Assembly: GCA_017848965.1 (NCBI GenBank)
Contig: JAFIHA010000043.1
Span: 62,001 to 126,000 of the forward strand
DNA: 64,000 nt
Source of the DNA: Dechloromonas aromatica (nom. nud.)
GTDB lineage: Bacteria > Pseudomonadota > Gammaproteobacteria > Burkholderiales > Rhodocyclaceae
Reading direction: 5' to 3'
How positions within the stretch are numbered: the first letter of the stretch is position 1; the number at the start of each line of letters is the position of its first letter. The position numbers and the translations under genes were made by a program. Below, piece after piece: positions 25,365-34,607 of the stretch. The notes beneath the pieces were generated by a model, which saw only the letters and a program-made list of their open reading frames with translations, did not search any database and was not told the DNA's origin.

Positions 25365-26986
25365 AGCAGACGCTGCGCCAATCGATGTCCTGGCTGCACA
25401 CCTGGGGCGGCCTGTGGTTTACCTGGATCCTCTTCGCCATCTTCCTGACCGGCACGCTCGGCGTCTTCGACGACCCGATCTCGCACTGGATGCGCGAGCA
25501 GGGGAAAATCGGCGAAATCGCGCCGTCGACCGTGGACCAGCGCAGCCGTGCGGTCGAGCTTGGCCAGCGCCACCTGGCGGCGGTCTCGCCGCGCGCCGAT
25601 TTCTGGTCGATCGGCCTGCCCGGCGACGAAAACCCGAACATCCGCGTGTTCTGGCGCGCCGACGAAGATGCACCGTTCAAGCAGGCGCAGCTCGACCCGC
25701 TCACCGGCGCCGAGCTGCAGCCGGGCGCCAGCCGCGAGACCGAGGGCGGCCACCATTTCGTGCACATGCACTTCGAGTTCCACGCCGGCATGGCCGGCAT
25801 CTGGATCGTCGGCGCGGCGACGATGGCGATGCTGGTCGCGCTGGTTTCCGGGATCATCGTGCACAAGAAGATCTTCGCCGACTTCTTCACCTTCCGCCCG
25901 GGCAAGGGCCAGCGCTCCTGGCTCGACGGCCACAACGCGCTCGGCGTGCTGACCCTGCCCTTCCTGTTCGTGATTTCCTATACCGGCCTGACCATCTTCT
26001 GGGCGACCTACATGCCGGCCGGCGTCCTCGCCCGCTACGACGGCAGCGAGGACGCCTTCTTCGCGCGCCTGAGCGAGGAGCCGGCGCCGCGGCCGCTGCA
26101 GCACATCGACGCGCTGATGCCCGAGCTGGCGCCGCTGATGCGGCGCGGCGAGGCGGCGATCGGCCGTGAGGCGAGCTTCGTCGTCGTCGAGCATGCCGGC
26201 GACCGCAGCGCCGCCGTGCGCGTCTTCGGCCGCTTCGACCCCGACGCCGAGAACGACCGCCTGGTCGGGCGCGGCAGCGGCAGCGCGCTCTACGACGCGA
26301 TCACGCTGGAGACGCTCGACGTGCAGTTGCCGAACACGGTGCGCGGCGGCAGCGTGCTGCAGACGCAGCGGACGATGAACGCGCTGCATTTCGTGCGCTT
26401 CGGCGGCTATCCGATGAAGTGGCTGTATTTCATCTGCGGCATGGCTGCGTCGGCGATGCTGGCGACCGGCGCGATCCTGTTCATGGTCAAGCGGCGCAAG
26501 AAATCGGCCAACGAGTTCGGCGCCGCGACGGCGCGCGTCTATCGCGGCATCGAGGTGCTCAACGTCGCCGCCATCGCCGGCCTGATCCTCGCCTGCGCGG
26601 CATATTTCTGGATCAACCGGCTGCTCCCGCTCGACGTCGCCGAGCGCGGCACGCGCGAGATCCTGCTCTTCTTCGCGGTCTGGCTGGCCAGCCTGGCGCA
26701 CGCCGCGCTGCGTCCGTCGCTGGCCGCCTGGCGCGAGCAACTGGCAGCCTGCGCGCTGCTCTGCCTGGGGCTGCCGCTGCTCAACCTGGCCACCACCGGC
26801 GACTGGCTGGTCGCCGCGCTGGCCCGCGGCGACGGCGAAACCGCCGGCGTCGAGCTGAGCGCGATCGGCTTCGGCCTGATCTTCCTGGCGATGCTGCGCC
26901 AGTTGCGCCGGCGCGCGCCGACGCTGACGGTCGACCGCCCGGAAACGGCAAAAACCGCGGCCATCGACGCCATCGGAGGACGCTGA
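25361..26986 (+). CDS. PepSY-associated transmembrane protein (FpvG-like ferric-siderophore reductase)
   Basis: A 541-residue inner-membrane protein. The first helix has the family motif SWLHTWGGLWFTWILFAIFL; a periplasmic domain follows, with GGHHFVHMHFEFH near residue 130, then helices near 150, 205, 365, 410, 450, 475 and 500. Conserved His residues (HTWGG, HHFVHMH, DGHNALG) fit heme or metal binding. In Pseudomonas the related FpvG reduces iron from ferri-pyoverdine. The ATG overlaps the DUF3649 stop, and the DUF3325 gene starts one base after the stop. Confidence 0.9.
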   Translation: MKQTLRQSMSWLHTWGGLWFTWILFAIFLTGTLGVFDDPISHWMREQGKIGEIAPSTVDQRSRAVELGQRHLAAVSPRADFWSIGLPGDENPNIRVFWRADEDAPFKQAQLDPLTGAELQPGASRETEGGHHFVHMHFEFHAGMAGIWIVGAATMAMLVALVSGIIVHKKIFADFFTFRPGKGQRSWLDGHNALGVLTLPFLFVISYTGLTIFWATYMPAGVLARYDGSEDAFFARLSEEPAPRPLQHIDALMPELAPLMRRGEAAIGREASFVVVEHAGDRSAAVRVFGRFDPDAENDRLVGRGSGSALYDAITLETLDVQLPNTVRGGSVLQTQRTMNALHFVRFGGYPMKWLYFICGMAASAMLATGAILFMVKRRKKSANEFGAATARVYRGIEVLNVAAIAGLILACAAYFWINRLLPLDVAERGTREILLFFAVWLASLAHAALRPSLAAWREQLAACALLCLGLPLLNLATTGDWLVAALARGDGETAGVELSAIGFGLIFLAMLRQLRRRAPTLTVDRPETAKTAAIDAIGGR

Positions 26987-26987
26987 G

Positions 26988-27326
26988 ATGGACCCGCACT
27001 TCGCGCTTTACCTGGTCTTCTTCGTCTGCTACGCCGGCCTGCTCGCGCTCAGTCTGGCGATGGACCGCCACCACAGCCAGATCCGCCACGGCAAACCGGC
27101 GCCGCTGCTGCGCCGCGCCCTGCGCCTCGCCGGCTGGAGCCTGCTGGCGCTGGCGCTGTGGCTGTGCAGCCTGGCCTGGGGCTGGGCAATCGGCCCGGTC
27201 GCCTGGTTCGGCCTGCTGTCGACGGCGGCGCTCGGCTTCGTCTTCCTGCTGCCCTATGCGCCGCGCTTCGCCGCCTGGCTGGCCGTCGTCGGCCCGCTGC
27301 TGGCGCTGCCGCCCTTCTTTCTCTGA
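26988..27326 (+). CDS. DUF3325 membrane protein
   Basis: A 112-residue protein with four hydrophobic helices and the family's MDRHHSQ motif after the first helix (residues 25-31), which could bind a metal or heme. It is the usual third member of DUF3649/PepSY/DUF3325 operons. Function is probably auxiliary to the PepSY protein. It begins one base after the upstream stop and is followed after 19 bp by the DUF4198-like gene. Confidence 0.87.
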   Translation: MDPHFALYLVFFVCYAGLLALSLAMDRHHSQIRHGKPAPLLRRALRLAGWSLLALALWLCSLAWGWAIGPVAWFGLLSTAALGFVFLLPYAPRFAAWLAVVGPLLALPPFFL

Positions 27327-27345
27327 CCTTCCGCGAGGCTTTCGC

Positions 27346-27966
27346 ATGCAACGCTTTCTTTCCGTCCTGCCCGGTCGCCGCTGGCTGCCGGTTTTTGCCC
27401 TGTACGCGGCGTCGACCGTGCACGCCGAATATTTCTGGATCGACGCCGATGCCGGCGGCCGCCGCATCGTCGCCGGCGAACTCGGCAAGCCGCAGGCCCT
27501 GGCCGAAGCGCGCGACGCCCGCGCCTTCGCCGCCGACGGCAAGGCCGTCACCCTGAACGCCGCCGGCGACGGCTACCAGGTTTCCGCCGCTGCCGGCGAC
27601 CTGCGCTTCACCGCCCGCCGCGGCGACGACAAGACGCTGGTCATCTACCACGCCCGCTACGGCCGCCAGGAAACCAAGGCCGTCAGCGACCTCGAGCTGG
27701 TGCCGACGACGCCGGGCGGCAACACCTACCGGCTGTTCTGGAAGGGCAGCCCGGTCGCCGCCTCACAGGTCAACGTCGCCACCTCGGCCGGCTGGTCGCG
27801 CGTGCTGCGGCCGGCGGCCGACGGTTCGGTCAGTTTCGACCCGGCTTTCCCGGCCCTCTACGTGCTCGAGGTGACGGCCCGGATCAACGGCAGCGCCAGC
27901 GTCGACGGCAAGAAATACGACGACGTCCGCCACGTCGCCACGCTCAGCTTCCGGATCGAACCCTGA
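27346..27966 (+). CDS. DUF4198-like secreted protein
   Basis: A 206-residue exported protein with a signal peptide (about 1-27, TVHA-EY). It begins EYFWIDADAGGRRIVAGELG and continues with beta-rich segments ending in VDGKKYDDVRHVATLSFRIE, like the periplasmic DUF4198/NikM-type proteins found with metal transport genes. It may be a periplasmic binding or chaperone subunit for the reduction complex. GAGG lies before the ATG. The stop overlaps the macA start (TGATG). Confidence 0.8.
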   Translation: MQRFLSVLPGRRWLPVFALYAASTVHAEYFWIDADAGGRRIVAGELGKPQALAEARDARAFAADGKAVTLNAAGDGYQVSAAAGDLRFTARRGDDKTLVIYHARYGRQETKAVSDLELVPTTPGGNTYRLFWKGSPVAASQVNVATSAGWSRVLRPAADGSVSFDPAFPALYVLEVTARINGSASVDGKKYDDVRHVATLSFRIEP

Positions 27967-29144
27967 TGCCGCTGCCTGCCTTCCTGCGCCGCCGCGGCGT
28001 CGGCCCGGCGCTGGCCGCTGCCGTCGTCCTCGGCGGTGTCGCCACCTGGCTCGCGGGCGATCGCGTCGACTACGAGACGACCCCGGTCGTGCGCGCCGAC
28101 ATCGAAGCCACGGTGACCGCCATCGGCACGCTGCAACCGCGCCGCTACGTCGATGTCGGCGCCCAGGTCTCGGGCCAGATCGTCCGCCTGCACGTCCAGC
28201 CGGGCAGCCAGGTCGCCCAGGGCGACCTGCTCGTCGAGATCGACCCGAGCGTCCAGCGGGCCACCGTCGATGCCGGCCGCGCCGCGCTCGCCGGCCTGCG
28301 CGCCCAGCTGGCCGAACAGCAGGCGCAGCGCCTGCTCGCCCAGCAGCAGAACGAACGCCAGCAGGAACTGGCGCTCGCCGGCGCCACCCGCCTGGAGGAC
28401 GTGCAGACGGCGACCGCCGCGCTGGCCGGGGCGCTCGCCCGGATCGACCAGCTCAAGGCGCAGATCGAGCAGACCCAGGCCACGCTCAAGGCCGACGAGG
28501 CCCGCCTCGGCTACACCCGGATCTTCGCGCCGATGGCCGGCACCGTCGTCTCGGTCGAGGCGCGCGAGGGCCAGACGCTGAACGCCACCTACCAGACGCC
28601 GAACATCCTGCGCCTCGCCGACCTCTCCGGCATGACCGTGTGGACCGAGGTTTCCGAGGCCGACATCGGCCGCGTCCGGGCCGGCCTGCCGGTCTGGTTC
28701 ACCACCCTCGGCGGCCACGCCGAGGCGCGCCCGCGCCGCTGGCAGGGCGAGGTCCGCCAGGTCCTGCCGGCACCACCGCAGGCGCCGGCGCAAGCCCAGT
28801 CGGCCGGCCAGCCGCAGGGCAGCAAGGCGGTCAATTACACCGTGCTGTTCGACGTCGCCAACCCCGACGGCGCGCTGCTGCCGCAGATGACCGCCCAGGT
28901 CAGCATCGTCACCGCCAGCGCCGGCGGCGTGCTCAACGTCCCGCTGTCGGCGGTCGACGGCCTGGCCGAGGGCAAAACCACGGCCCGCGTGCAGCGGGCC
29001 GACGGCAGCATCGAAACCCGGGCGCTGACGCTCGGCGTGCGCAACCGCCACGTCGCCGAAGTCACCGCCGGACTGAGCGAGGGCGAGGCCCTGGTTCTCG
29101 GCGAGAAGGCGGTTGCCGGCGGCCCGCGGAGATTCACCTGGTGA
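27966..29144 (+). CDS. macA: MacA-like periplasmic adaptor protein
   Basis: A 392-residue membrane-fusion protein: an N-terminal membrane anchor (about 14-32), a biotinyl-lipoyl-like domain (VGAQVSGQIVRLHVQPGSQV near residue 62), a long helical hairpin (about 95-180) and beta domains at the C-terminus. It joins MacB to the outer-membrane channel in a tripartite exporter. By position it resembles PvdR of the pyoverdine export/recycling system PvdRT-OpmQ. Both ends overlap neighbouring genes (TGATG upstream, GTGA downstream). Confidence 0.92.
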   Translation: MPLPAFLRRRGVGPALAAAVVLGGVATWLAGDRVDYETTPVVRADIEATVTAIGTLQPRRYVDVGAQVSGQIVRLHVQPGSQVAQGDLLVEIDPSVQRATVDAGRAALAGLRAQLAEQQAQRLLAQQQNERQQELALAGATRLEDVQTATAALAGALARIDQLKAQIEQTQATLKADEARLGYTRIFAPMAGTVVSVEAREGQTLNATYQTPNILRLADLSGMTVWTEVSEADIGRVRAGLPVWFTTLGGHAEARPRRWQGEVRQVLPAPPQAPAQAQSAGQPQGSKAVNYTVLFDVANPDGALLPQMTAQVSIVTASAGGVLNVPLSAVDGLAEGKTTARVQRADGSIETRALTLGVRNRHVAEVTAGLSEGEALVLGEKAVAGGPRRFTW

Positions 29145-31075
29145 CGCCGTTGATCGAACTGGCCGGCATCCGCAAGCGCTACGGCGGCGGCGACCGGCCC
29201 GAGGTCGAGGTCCTGCACGGCATCGACCTGCGCATCGCCGCCGGCGAGTTCGTCGCCATCGTCGGCGCCTCCGGCTCGGGCAAGTCGACGCTGATGCACA
29301 TCATCGGCTGCCTCGACCGGCCGAGCGCCGGCAGCTACCGCTTCGCCGGCCGCGACGTCGCCGGCTTCGACGCCGACCGCCTGGCCTGGCTGCGCCGCGA
29401 GGCCTTCGGCTTCGTCTTCCAGGGCTACCACCTGATCGCCAGCGAAAGCGCCCGCGAGAACGTCGAGATCCCGGCCCTCTACGCCGGCATTCCCGAGGCC
29501 GAGCGGCGCGCCCGGGCCAGCGCCCTGCTCGCCCGCCTGGGCCTCGGCGAGCGCCTCGAGCACCGCCCCAACCAGCTTTCCGGCGGCCAACAACAGCGCG
29601 TCTCGATCGCCCGCGCGCTGATCAACGGCGGCCGCATAATCCTCGCCGACGAACCGACCGGCGCCCTCGACTCGCACAGCGGCGCCGAGGTCATGGCGCT
29701 GCTGCGCGAACTCGCCGCCGCCGGCCACACCGTCATCCTGATCACCCACGACCGCGAGGTCGCCGCCCAGGCCGAACGCGTCATCGAAATCCACGACGGC
29801 CGCATCACCCGCGATTCCGGCCCGCCACCGGGGTCGACCGTGAGCGTCCCGGAACTGCCGGCCGCCAGCGCCCCGGCCGCCCGCCTGCGCGACGAGCTGG
29901 CCGAGGCGGCGCGCACCGCCTGGCGGGCGATGCGCATCAACCGCGGGCGCACCGGGCTGACCCTGCTCGGCATCGTCATCGGCGTCGCCTCGGTGATCCT
30001 GATGCTGGCCATCGGCGCCGGCGCCCGCCAGCGCGTCGTCGAGCAGATGGGCAGCATGGGCACGACGATCATGTACCTGGGCAGCAAGGCGCCGGATACC
30101 GGCGGCCCGGTCGGCACGATCAGCGACGACGACCTCGAGGTGATCCGCGCCCTGCCCGAGGTGCGCCAACTGATGCCGGTGATCGGCGACCCGATTTCGG
30201 TGCGCCACGGCAACGTCGACCGCAACCTCTACGTTTTCGCCGGCAGCGAGGCGCTGCCGGAAATCTTCCGCTGGCCGGTCGAACGCGGCCGCTTCTTCGA
30301 CCGCCGCGAGCACGACGAGCTGGCCCCGGTCGTCGTCGTCGGCCACAAGGCCTACCAGAACTTCTTTCCCGGCGGCGCCGACCCGATCGGCCGCCACCTG
30401 CTGATCGGCAACGCGCCCTTCGAGATCATCGGCGTGATGAGCAGCCGCGGCGCCGACGGCTGGGGGCAGAACTACGACGACATGGTGTACATCCCCTACC
30501 GCGCCGGCCGCGCCCGCGTGTACAAGACGCAGACGCAGCCCGACTACAGCATCGTCGACGTCGTTTCGGCCGATCTCGTCGACCAGGCCGAGGCGACGAT
30601 CGGCCGCCTGCTCGCCGAACGCCACGGCCGCGTCGATTTCGGCATCGGCAACGCCGCCGCCAGGATCAAGGCGGAAATGCGCACGCGCGACGCGATGACC
30701 ATGATGCTCAGCCTGATCGCCGCCGTCTCGCTGGTCGTCGGCGGCATCGGCGTGATGAACGTGATGCTGATGACGGTGCGCGAACGCACCCGCGAGATCG
30801 GCATCCGCATGGCTACCGGCGCCCGCCAGCGCGACATCCAGCGCCAGTTCCTGACCGAGGCCGTGCTGATCGCCCTGAGCGGCGGTCTGGTCGGTGCCGG
30901 CAGCGGCCTGGCGATCGGCTTCGCGCTGCTGCTCTGGGACATCCCGGTGGTTTTCTCGTTGACCGCGATCGTCGGCGCCTGCGCCTGCGCCATCGCCACC
31001 GGCCTGGTGTTCGGCTGGCTGCCGGCCCGCCAGGCCGCGCGCCTCGACCCTGTGGTCGCGCTTGCCGGAGAGTGA
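29141..31075 (+). CDS. macB: MacB-like ABC exporter (ATPase plus permease)
   Basis: A 644-residue ABC protein: N-terminal nucleotide-binding domain with Walker A GASGSGKST (about residue 45), signature LSGGQQQRVSIARAL (about 145), Walker B IILADEPTGALD and H-loop ITHD, then a helix near 280, a large periplasmic MacB domain and three C-terminal helices with the FtsX-like fold. It should drive export of a siderophore, peptide or lipid-like substrate through MacA and the OMF. A GTG start at 29141 is required; it overlaps the macA stop. Length matches MacB (about 648). Confidence 0.94.
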   Translation: MTPLIELAGIRKRYGGGDRPEVEVLHGIDLRIAAGEFVAIVGASGSGKSTLMHIIGCLDRPSAGSYRFAGRDVAGFDADRLAWLRREAFGFVFQGYHLIASESARENVEIPALYAGIPEAERRARASALLARLGLGERLEHRPNQLSGGQQQRVSIARALINGGRIILADEPTGALDSHSGAEVMALLRELAAAGHTVILITHDREVAAQAERVIEIHDGRITRDSGPPPGSTVSVPELPAASAPAARLRDELAEAARTAWRAMRINRGRTGLTLLGIVIGVASVILMLAIGAGARQRVVEQMGSMGTTIMYLGSKAPDTGGPVGTISDDDLEVIRALPEVRQLMPVIGDPISVRHGNVDRNLYVFAGSEALPEIFRWPVERGRFFDRREHDELAPVVVVGHKAYQNFFPGGADPIGRHLLIGNAPFEIIGVMSSRGADGWGQNYDDMVYIPYRAGRARVYKTQTQPDYSIVDVVSADLVDQAEATIGRLLAERHGRVDFGIGNAAARIKAEMRTRDAMTMMLSLIAAVSLVVGGIGVMNVMLMTVRERTREIGIRMATGARQRDIQRQFLTEAVLIALSGGLVGAGSGLAIGFALLLWDIPVVFSLTAIVGACACAIATGLVFGWLPARQAARLDPVVALAGE

Positions 31076-31079
31076 AGCG

Positions 31080-32459
31080 ATGTTCCCTGCCCCGTCCCGT
31101 CTTTCCTGGCTGCTGCTGCCCCTGCTCGGCGGCTGCGCGAGCGCGCCGCCGGCCCTTCCCGACTTCGCGCTGCCGGCGCAGTGGCGGCTTGAGCAGCCGG
31201 CAGCGCCGGCAACGCCGCCCGAGCGCCTCGACTGGCAGGCCTTCGGCAACGCCGAACTGGCGGCGCTGATCGACGAAGCCCTGGCGCGCGCCCCCGACCT
31301 GGCCGTCGCCGCGGCCGCCGAGCGTCAGGCCGAGGCGGTCGCCCGCGCCGCCGGCGCCGGCCGCTGGCCCGGTCTCGACCTCGAGCTGCGCGGCGCGCGC
31401 AACGGCGGCAGCGGCAACAACGAGCGCACCAGCCACGGCGCCAGCCTTGCCGCCAGCTACGAGCTCGACCTCTGGGGCCGCCAGCAGGCCTTGCGCGACG
31501 CCGCCCGCGCCGGCGTCGATTTCAGCCGCCACGACCGGGCGGCGCTGCGCCTGAGCCTGGCCGCCAATGTCGCCAACCTGTGGCTGGGGGTGCAGGCGCT
31601 GCGCGCCCAGATCGCCATCGCCGAGGCCGACCGGCAGCTCGTCGAGCGCACCCTGGCGCTGACCGAAATCCGCCTGCGCGCCGGCAGTGCCGACCCGCTC
31701 GACGTCGCCCGCCAGCGCGGCCTGCTCGGCGAGCGCCAGCGCAGCCTGGCGGCGCTGCGCCTCGAATACGACAACGGCTGCCAGGCCCTCGGCGCCCTGC
31801 TCGGCCGCAGCGCCAGCGTCGAACCGCAGGCGGTGGACCTCGACCAACTGCCGCTGCCGGCGGTTGATGCCGGCCTGCCCAGCGAACTGTTGCGCCGCCG
31901 CCCCGACCTGGCCCGCGCCGAGGCGGCACTGGCTGCCGCCGACGCCGACGTCGCCGCCGCCCGTGCCACCCTGCTGCCCAGCATCAACCTCGGCGCCAGC
32001 GTCCTCGCCGGCGGCAGCCAGCTCGCCGACCTCTTCGCCAGCCCGGCCAGCAGCCTGTTCGCCACGCTGGCCCGGCCGCTCTTCGACGGCGGCCGCCTGA
32101 GCGCCCGCCACGCGACCGAACAGGCGCGCCGCGAAGGCCTGGTGCACGCCTACCACGCCGCCATCGTCGCCGCCTTCGCCGACACCCAGACGGCGCTCAA
32201 CGCCGGGGCCGGCAGCGCCGCGCAGCTCGCCGCCCAGGCCGAGGTCGTGCGCCAGGCCGAGATCGCCTGGCAACGCGCCGAGGCCCGCTACCGCGCCGGC
32301 GCGCTGGCGATGATCGACCTGCTCGACAGCCAGCGCACCCTGCACGCCGCCCGCCACCAGCTGCTCGCCGACCGCCTCGCCCGCCAGCGCGCCGCCGTCG
32401 CGCTGTTCCGCGCCCTCGGCGGCGGCTGGCAGCGGCCTTCCCCGGAAGAAAGATCCTGA
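31080..32459 (+). CDS. NodT-family outer-membrane efflux lipoprotein
   Basis: A 459-residue TolC-like channel protein. The lipobox LGGC (Cys about residue 19) marks it as a lipoprotein of the NodT type. Two repeated OEP domains show the family motifs SYELDLWGRQQALRDAAR (about 130) and SELLRRRPDLARAEAALAAA (about 270). It completes the MacAB tripartite exporter. It starts 4 bp after macB with GGAG upstream, and its stop overlaps the start of the Fur-like gene (TGATG). Confidence 0.93.
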   Translation: MFPAPSRLSWLLLPLLGGCASAPPALPDFALPAQWRLEQPAAPATPPERLDWQAFGNAELAALIDEALARAPDLAVAAAAERQAEAVARAAGAGRWPGLDLELRGARNGGSGNNERTSHGASLAASYELDLWGRQQALRDAARAGVDFSRHDRAALRLSLAANVANLWLGVQALRAQIAIAEADRQLVERTLALTEIRLRAGSADPLDVARQRGLLGERQRSLAALRLEYDNGCQALGALLGRSASVEPQAVDLDQLPLPAVDAGLPSELLRRRPDLARAEAALAAADADVAAARATLLPSINLGASVLAGGSQLADLFASPASSLFATLARPLFDGGRLSARHATEQARREGLVHAYHAAIVAAFADTQTALNAGAGSAAQLAAQAEVVRQAEIAWQRAEARYRAGALAMIDLLDSQRTLHAARHQLLADRLARQRAAVALFRALGGGWQRPSPEERS

Positions 32460-32962
32460 TGCCCGGCGACCCTTTGTCGCCCAGACGCCTGCTGCAGAAA
32501 CACGGCTTGCGCGTCACCGTCTCGCGCCTCGCGGTGCTCGCCGAGATGCGCAAGCAGCCGCAGCGCTTCTTCCGCCCCGAGGACATCCTCCGGGCCTGGA
32601 TACACGACGGCCAGCCCGGGCGCATCTCCAGCGCCTACCGCGTGCTCGCCGAACTCGCCCAGCACGGCCTCGTACACCGCGCGCGCAACCCCAGCGGCCA
32701 GACGGTGTACCGCCTCGCCGCCAACCAGCCGGCGCTCAGCCGGCTTCGCCTGACCCTGCCCGACGGCCGCGAACTGGTCATCGACGACAGCGTCCTGCGT
32801 GCCTGCATCGACCAGCACGCGCTCGAACAAGGCGCCGACATCGGCACGCTCAGCCTGCGCCTGAGCGTGGACGAAAGCGCGCCGAACCTGGAAACAACGG
32901 GCAATTTTCAAGGATTGACGGCAAGCCGTGGCGCATCGGAAAATAATAACAATTCTCGATAG
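32459..32962 (+). CDS. Fur-fold transcriptional regulator lacking canonical metal ligands
   Basis: A 167-residue protein with a Fur-type winged helix (LLQKHGLRVTVSRLAVLAEM, then ISSAYRVLAELAQHGLVHRA about residues 57-77) and a short C-terminal part that keeps the strand pattern (LTLPDGRELVIDD) but lacks the HHxHxxC cluster and the CxxC zinc pairs of Fur. It therefore should not sense iron in the standard way. Its last codons (ENNNNSR) are made by the Fur box of the fecI-2 promoter. It may regulate the MacAB operon that encodes it. The start is fixed by TGATG. Confidence 0.8.
   Translation: MPGDPLSPRRLLQKHGLRVTVSRLAVLAEMRKQPQRFFRPEDILRAWIHDGQPGRISSAYRVLAELAQHGLVHRARNPSGQTVYRLAANQPALSRLRLTLPDGRELVIDDSVLRACIDQHALEQGADIGTLSLRLSVDESAPNLETTGNFQGLTASRGASENNNNSR
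32915..32957 (+). promoter_or_regulatory. fecI-2 promoter with overlapping Fur box
   Basis: TTGACG at 32915-32920, an 18-bp spacer and GAAAAT at 32939-32944. The Fur-box-like GAAAATAATAACAATTCTC at 32939-32957 matches 14 of 19 consensus positions. The site lies inside the 3' end of the upstream Fur-like gene. Layout copies that of fecI-1. Confidence 0.6.
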
Positions 32963-32989
32963 CCAGCCAACCCTCGGGTAGCCAGCCAA
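32961..32989. repeat. Dispersed repeat, copy 1 (AGCCAGCCA flanking CCCTCGGG)
   Basis: Two direct AGCCAGCCA units around a CCCTCGGG core, between the fecI-2 Fur box and its start. A nearly identical copy lies at 37422-37450 (see findings). Confidence 0.7.
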
Positions 32990-33017
32990 CGGTCCTGTTC
33001 CCCATCCGGAGTCGCCC

Positions 33018-33512
33018 GTGTCCGCTGCCCATCCCGTCGCCGAGCTTTACCTCGATCACCATCGCTGGCTGCATGCCTGGTTGCGCAAGAAGCTGGGCTG
33101 CACGCAACAGGCCGCCGATCTCGCCCAGGACACCTTCGTGCGCCTGCTCGCCAAGCCGGAACCGCAGTTGCTGCGCGAACCGCGCGCCTACCTGACGACC
33201 GTCGCCCGCGGCCTGCTCATCAACCACTGGCGGCGTCAGGCGCTGGAACAGGCCTGGCTGGAGGAGCTGGCGGCGCGGCCCGAGGTCAGCAGTCCGTCGC
33301 CGGAGGAGCGCCGGCTGATCCTGGAAACCCTGGAAGAAATCGCCCGCCTGCTCGACGGTCTGCCGCCGCGGGTGCGCGAGATCTTCCTGCGCTCGCAGCT
33401 CGAAGGCCAGACCTACCCGGTCATTGCCGAACAGCTGGGGATCAGCGTCAACGTCGTGCAGAAGGCCATGCTGCGCGCCACCGCCCACTGCTACCGGGCT
33501 CTCTACGCATGA
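33018..33512 (+). CDS. fecI: FecI-like ECF sigma factor 2
   Basis: A 164-residue ECF sigma factor paralogous to the one at 20516. Region 2 shows DLAQDTFVRLLAKPE and region 4 shows YPVIAEQLGISVNVVQKAMLR. It should transcribe the receptor gene at 34608 under control of the overlapping fecR. It starts with GTG, with a CCGGAG sequence seven bases upstream in the same arrangement as the first copy. Promoter with Fur box at 32915-32957. The stop overlaps fecR (ATGA). Confidence 0.92.
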   Translation: MSAAHPVAELYLDHHRWLHAWLRKKLGCTQQAADLAQDTFVRLLAKPEPQLLREPRAYLTTVARGLLINHWRRQALEQAWLEELAARPEVSSPSPEERRLILETLEEIARLLDGLPPRVREIFLRSQLEGQTYPVIAEQLGISVNVVQKAMLRATAHCYRALYA

Positions 33513-34495
33513 GCGCGGCCGAAGACAACGCGCCGATCGCGCCGGCCGTCGTCGATGTCGCCATCGCCTGGCATGTCCGCCACGCATCCGGGCTGATGGG
33601 CGCCGACGAGCAGGCCCGCCTGAGCCGCTGGCTGGCCGAGCACCCGGACCATGCCCGCGTCTGGCAACGCCTGCAGCGCATCGGCGAACGCCTCCACGGC
33701 AGCACGCCGCAGTTGGCCCCCGCCGCCGTCACGCGTTCGGTCCTGCAGCGCCTGCCCGACCTGGAACGGCGCAAGTCGCTGCGCCTGCTGTCGCTGGCCC
33801 TGGTCGGCGGCGGCAGCCTCTACCTCGGCCGCGAGCTGGTGCACGAGGCTGCCTTTCCCGCCGACCATCGCACCGCCGTCGGCGAACGCCGCGACATCCG
33901 GCTGGCCGACGGCACCCTGCTCCAGCTCAACACCGACAGCGCCGTCGATATCCGCTTCGACGCCACCAGCCGTCGCATTGGCCTGCGCCGCGGCGAAATC
34001 CACATCGCCACCGGCCGTGATCCGGCCGGCCGGCCGTTCCGGGTCGAAGCCCGCGACGGCACGCTGGTCCCGGTCGGTACCCGGTTCACGGTCAGCCAGC
34101 TGGACGCCGGCACGCTGCTCGGCGTCAGCGAAGGGGCGGTCGATGTGCTGCGCGGCGGGTCAGACGACCGCCGGCGCGTCGAAGCCGGCCAGCAACTGGC
34201 CTTCGGCAGCCGTGCCGACGACCGCCTGCAAGCGCTCGACGAATCGCGCCAGGCCTGGACCGACGGCATGATCAGCGCCGAGAACCGGCGCCTGGCCGAC
34301 CTGCTCGGCGAACTCGCCCGCCATCGCCGCGGCCACCTCGGTTGCACGCCGCAAGCCGGCGAACTGCGCATCACCGGCACCTGGCCGCTGCACGGCAGCG
34401 ACCCGAGCGAAGCCGTCCTGGCCTCGCTGGAACGGCATTTGCCGATCCGCCTCCAGCGGCTGACGCGCTACTGGGTCAGGGTTGAAACCCGCTGA
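33509..34495 (+). CDS. fecR: FecR-like sigma regulator 2
   Basis: A 328-residue protein with a DUF4880-type cytoplasmic domain (IAWHVRHASG, LSRWLAEHPDHARVWQRLQ), one membrane segment (about 92-110) and a periplasmic FecR domain (TAVGERRDIRLADGTLLQLN, FRVEARDGTLVPVGTRFTV). It conveys the signal from receptor 2 to FecI-2. The ATG overlaps the fecI stop by four bases. It is about as distant from FecR-1 as typical paralogues that serve different receptors. Confidence 0.93.
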   Translation: MSAAEDNAPIAPAVVDVAIAWHVRHASGLMGADEQARLSRWLAEHPDHARVWQRLQRIGERLHGSTPQLAPAAVTRSVLQRLPDLERRKSLRLLSLALVGGGSLYLGRELVHEAAFPADHRTAVGERRDIRLADGTLLQLNTDSAVDIRFDATSRRIGLRRGEIHIATGRDPAGRPFRVEARDGTLVPVGTRFTVSQLDAGTLLGVSEGAVDVLRGGSDDRRRVEAGQQLAFGSRADDRLQALDESRQAWTDGMISAENRRLADLLGELARHRRGHLGCTPQAGELRITGTWPLHGSDPSEAVLASLERHLPIRLQRLTRYWVRVETR

Positions 34496-34607
34496 CGGGC
34501 GGTGGCACAAAAATAGTTGGCAGTTTTTCCCTGGTCTCCGGGCATACCGGATAGAAGCCTGCCGCGTGCAGGCCACCGGTTCAATCTCGACGCAAAGGAA
34601 AAGCCGC

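Noticed and set aside
28835..31249. An 804-codon open frame on the minus strand opposite macA/macB
   Set aside because: It is antisense to well-supported ABC exporter genes, and its His/Asp/Val-rich low-complexity product is the typical shadow of GC-rich coding DNA.
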